Shown here one piece after another: positions 44,053 to 45,802 of a stretch of 45,802 bases of DNA (positions are counted from its first letter, which is position 1; every line of letters begins with the position of its first letter). The position numbers and the translations under genes were made by a program. The DNA is from Lingula anatina (taxonomy: Eukaryota; Brachiopoda; Lingulata; Lingulida; Lingulidae). The DNA lies in contig NW_019773741.1 of the NCBI RefSeq assembly GCF_001039355.2, forward strand, positions 8,743 through 54,544, given 5' to 3'. Below the pieces are notes generated by a model. The model was not told where the DNA came from and did not search any database. It saw only the letters and a list, made by a program, of their open reading frames with translations.

Positions 44053-45711
44053 GGGACCATTCCCACATATATTTGGATCGATCTATCTCCCTCGGGAGTC
44101 TCACTAAATTTTGTAAACTTGGCCGGCTTAAATGTCTGTCACGCCTAGTAAAGCTGTTAGGGGTAATCACCTTTACACCCTAGCTGATTTGATAGGCGCG
44201 AGAGGCATTTAAGCCGGTGTAACAGTAATCCAAGTCCCCCAGGAACCGAGGTCCGTAGGACTAACATTACTTGGGAATAGTAGTCCTACAGGGACTTAGG
44301 TTCCTGGCTCATAATTAGAGTAGGTAGGACTTATATTACTGTCGGACTTTTATTCCTGTTACACCTATGACAGAAATTAAAGTCCGGCCATTTGAAAGTC
44401 CTATCCTTAGGCAATAATACTGATAAATGATAAAACTATAAATGTATATGAAATCATTCGGGTGAGCCATATATCAGACAAAAAAATGAGAGAATTGCAA
44501 CTTCAGCTCGTCTGTGTAGTGGTTAGCGTGCAAGACCACAAGGTAAGATATCATAAGTCGATCTATTGCATCTATGGGTTTGAGACCTACCTTTGACTTG
44601 ACCATACCCCCCCTCTTACCCCGATTTATTACTTGTAGCAAAATGTTTAATGGTGTTTTTAATGTCTAATATGTGTTCGAAATTCCGTGCTCATTACATT
44701 TACAACTTTTTTTGTTTTGTCTTTTAAATGTCAAAGTCCCAAAATAGCAAAGGGTCATAACAGAACATAATAAATATATATCAATAGTCAATTTCTAAAC
44801 TGTCTTGATTTATTTTCAATCTCAGCCCATACTTTCCAAGAGCAAATTTCCATCGAGTTTGAGGTTATTTTTCAATTTCAGCGAGTGTAAACCGAAACAT
44901 AAATCTAAGAACGGAAATCCCGCGTTTTGTGTAAAGTGATATTTCTCTTAGGAATTAGGTTTTGAAAAAGAGAGAGAGGGAGAGAAAATAATAAATTTGA
45001 CACAAAACACAAAAGGTACACCCCAGTAGAAAATGTCATGACATAATATACATTGTACATATACCTCACAGGATGAAAATAAGGAAGCCTTTGGATGGTG
45101 ACTTATTTTGTTAAAAAAATATCGGGCAAATCAGGCTCATACATACTGTGCACTGAGGGAGGAGTACGCCAAAAATATGCGTTAACAAGTCAAAATTTGC
45201 GTATACGTGATGAAAAATACACAAAAAATAAATTGTTTTTGTTTCTTCATTAATATGCATATAAACTGCCTATCGGAAAACATTGTAAAATATAAAGATA
45301 AAATGTCATATAAATAGAATAAAGCAAACGTTTATTATATCTTTAAAACTAGTTTATGTCTCTACATCTATTTATTCAAGTCATTTCTTGGTGTAAACTA
45401 CATACCCCTGTAGGACATGCGTTACAAAAATGTCGGGAACGCACGTCCCATTAGGACGTGCATTACTACACGTAGGACTTCCATTACTTGGGAGCCTTTG
45501 TCCTACGGACATTAAATCCTAGTAACGCATGCCCTAGGACTTCCATTCCTAGCAATGCATGCCCTAGGACTTGCATTCCCAGGACTTAGTGTCCGGGCGG
45601 ACTTGCGTTACTAGGACGTGAACTCCTGCCACACCGGTTAGTTGATGACAATTAAGTGAGACGCCCCTGGAGTCAGGTCGATCCAGATGGATCGATGCAT
45701 GTATGGGAACC
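44053..45711. mobile_element. Putative non-autonomous DNA element with subterminal repeats
   Basis: The left end (TTCCCACATATAT, GGATCGATCT, GTCTCACTAAATT) and the complement of the right end (TTCCCATACATGC, GGATCGACCT, GTCTCACTTAATT) form about 50-60 bp imperfect terminal inverted repeats. Subterminal zones 44230-44410 and 45405-45625 are crowded with GGACTT and CCTAGGACTT-like words followed by CATTACT or GCATTCC, some forming hairpins (44236-44308). No transposase frame is visible. Exact ends and target duplication are not resolved. Confidence 0.55.
44505..44595 (+). repeat. tRNA-derived SINE-like fragment
   Basis: GTGTAGTGGTTAGCGTGC resembles a tRNA A box (T-x-GTAGTGGTTAG) and GGGTTTGAGACCT about 60 nt later resembles a B box. 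The acceptor stem does not pair and the A-B spacing is too long for a tRNA gene, so a SINE head is likelier. It sits inside the element at 44053-45711. Confidence 0.4.
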
Positions 45712-45802
45712 CAGTTTTACATTTGGATAAACATCAGTGGTTCATACGGTTACATGGCTCTGATAGCAAATGTATGTAATTCAATTTTTGATTAAACAGG
45801 TA

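Noticed and set aside
44505-44595. Functional tRNA gene
   Set aside because: The acceptor and T stems do not pair and the A-to-B box distance is too long; a SINE-like fragment fits better.

Overview
The window is animal nuclear DNA. It has split genes with GT-AG introns, long AT-rich introns, many microsatellites (AT, CA/GT, ATT, homopolymers) and remains of Tc1/mariner elements, MITE-like palindromes and a foldback element. Gene content (a SHARK-type SH2-ankyrin-SH2 tyrosine kinase, a clan-2 cytochrome P450, small cysteine-rich secreted proteins) fits a marine invertebrate, perhaps a mollusc or another lophotrochozoan. The taxon cannot be fixed from sequence alone.

Region 1 (about 1-16100, + strand): a complete 19-exon SHARK-like non-receptor tyrosine kinase. 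The spliced reading frame closes at 880 codons plus stop with every junction in phase. Intron 1 (5.7 kb) is packed with repeats, including a 3.7-kb foldback structure that contains a dead Tc1-like transposase. A three-unit tandem repeat begins inside the last codons and runs into the 3' UTR; each unit carries a perfect 14-bp X-box (RFX-type) palindrome.

Region 2 (about 18545-26785, + strand): an 11-exon microsomal cytochrome P450 of 508 codons. The haem, ExxR and PERF signatures are intact, but the acid-alcohol pair of the I helix is missing. About 2 kb of its upstream DNA is duplicated downstream (27590-28855), including the TATA/ATG region but no P450 body, so a second P450 promoter appears to be orphaned.

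Region 3 (about 29000-43800): a cluster of three copies of a small secreted 12-cysteine protein gene. The core motif CGKGSCNIFGCAC-x-GGC strongly resembles the Diedel family of insect immune-modulating cytokines. Two copies (31529-32669 and 40040-40998, both +) are apparently complete four-exon genes. The third (36656-37660, -) retains only the two central exons and has lost one cysteine. The copies lie in a segmental duplication that also carries an old Tc1-like relic. A nearly complete Tc1 element with 1675 bp between TA target sites sits between copies 1 and 3. None of these genes is in the usual annotation vocabulary for non-insect animals, and they are the main discovery candidate.

Region 4 (43800-45802): a probable non-autonomous DNA element of about 1.65 kb, with imperfect terminal inverted repeats and many short subterminal repeats, enclosing a tRNA-like SINE fragment. 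A perfect 599-bp direct repeat separated by a single N (41384-42582) looks like an unmerged contig overlap rather than biology.
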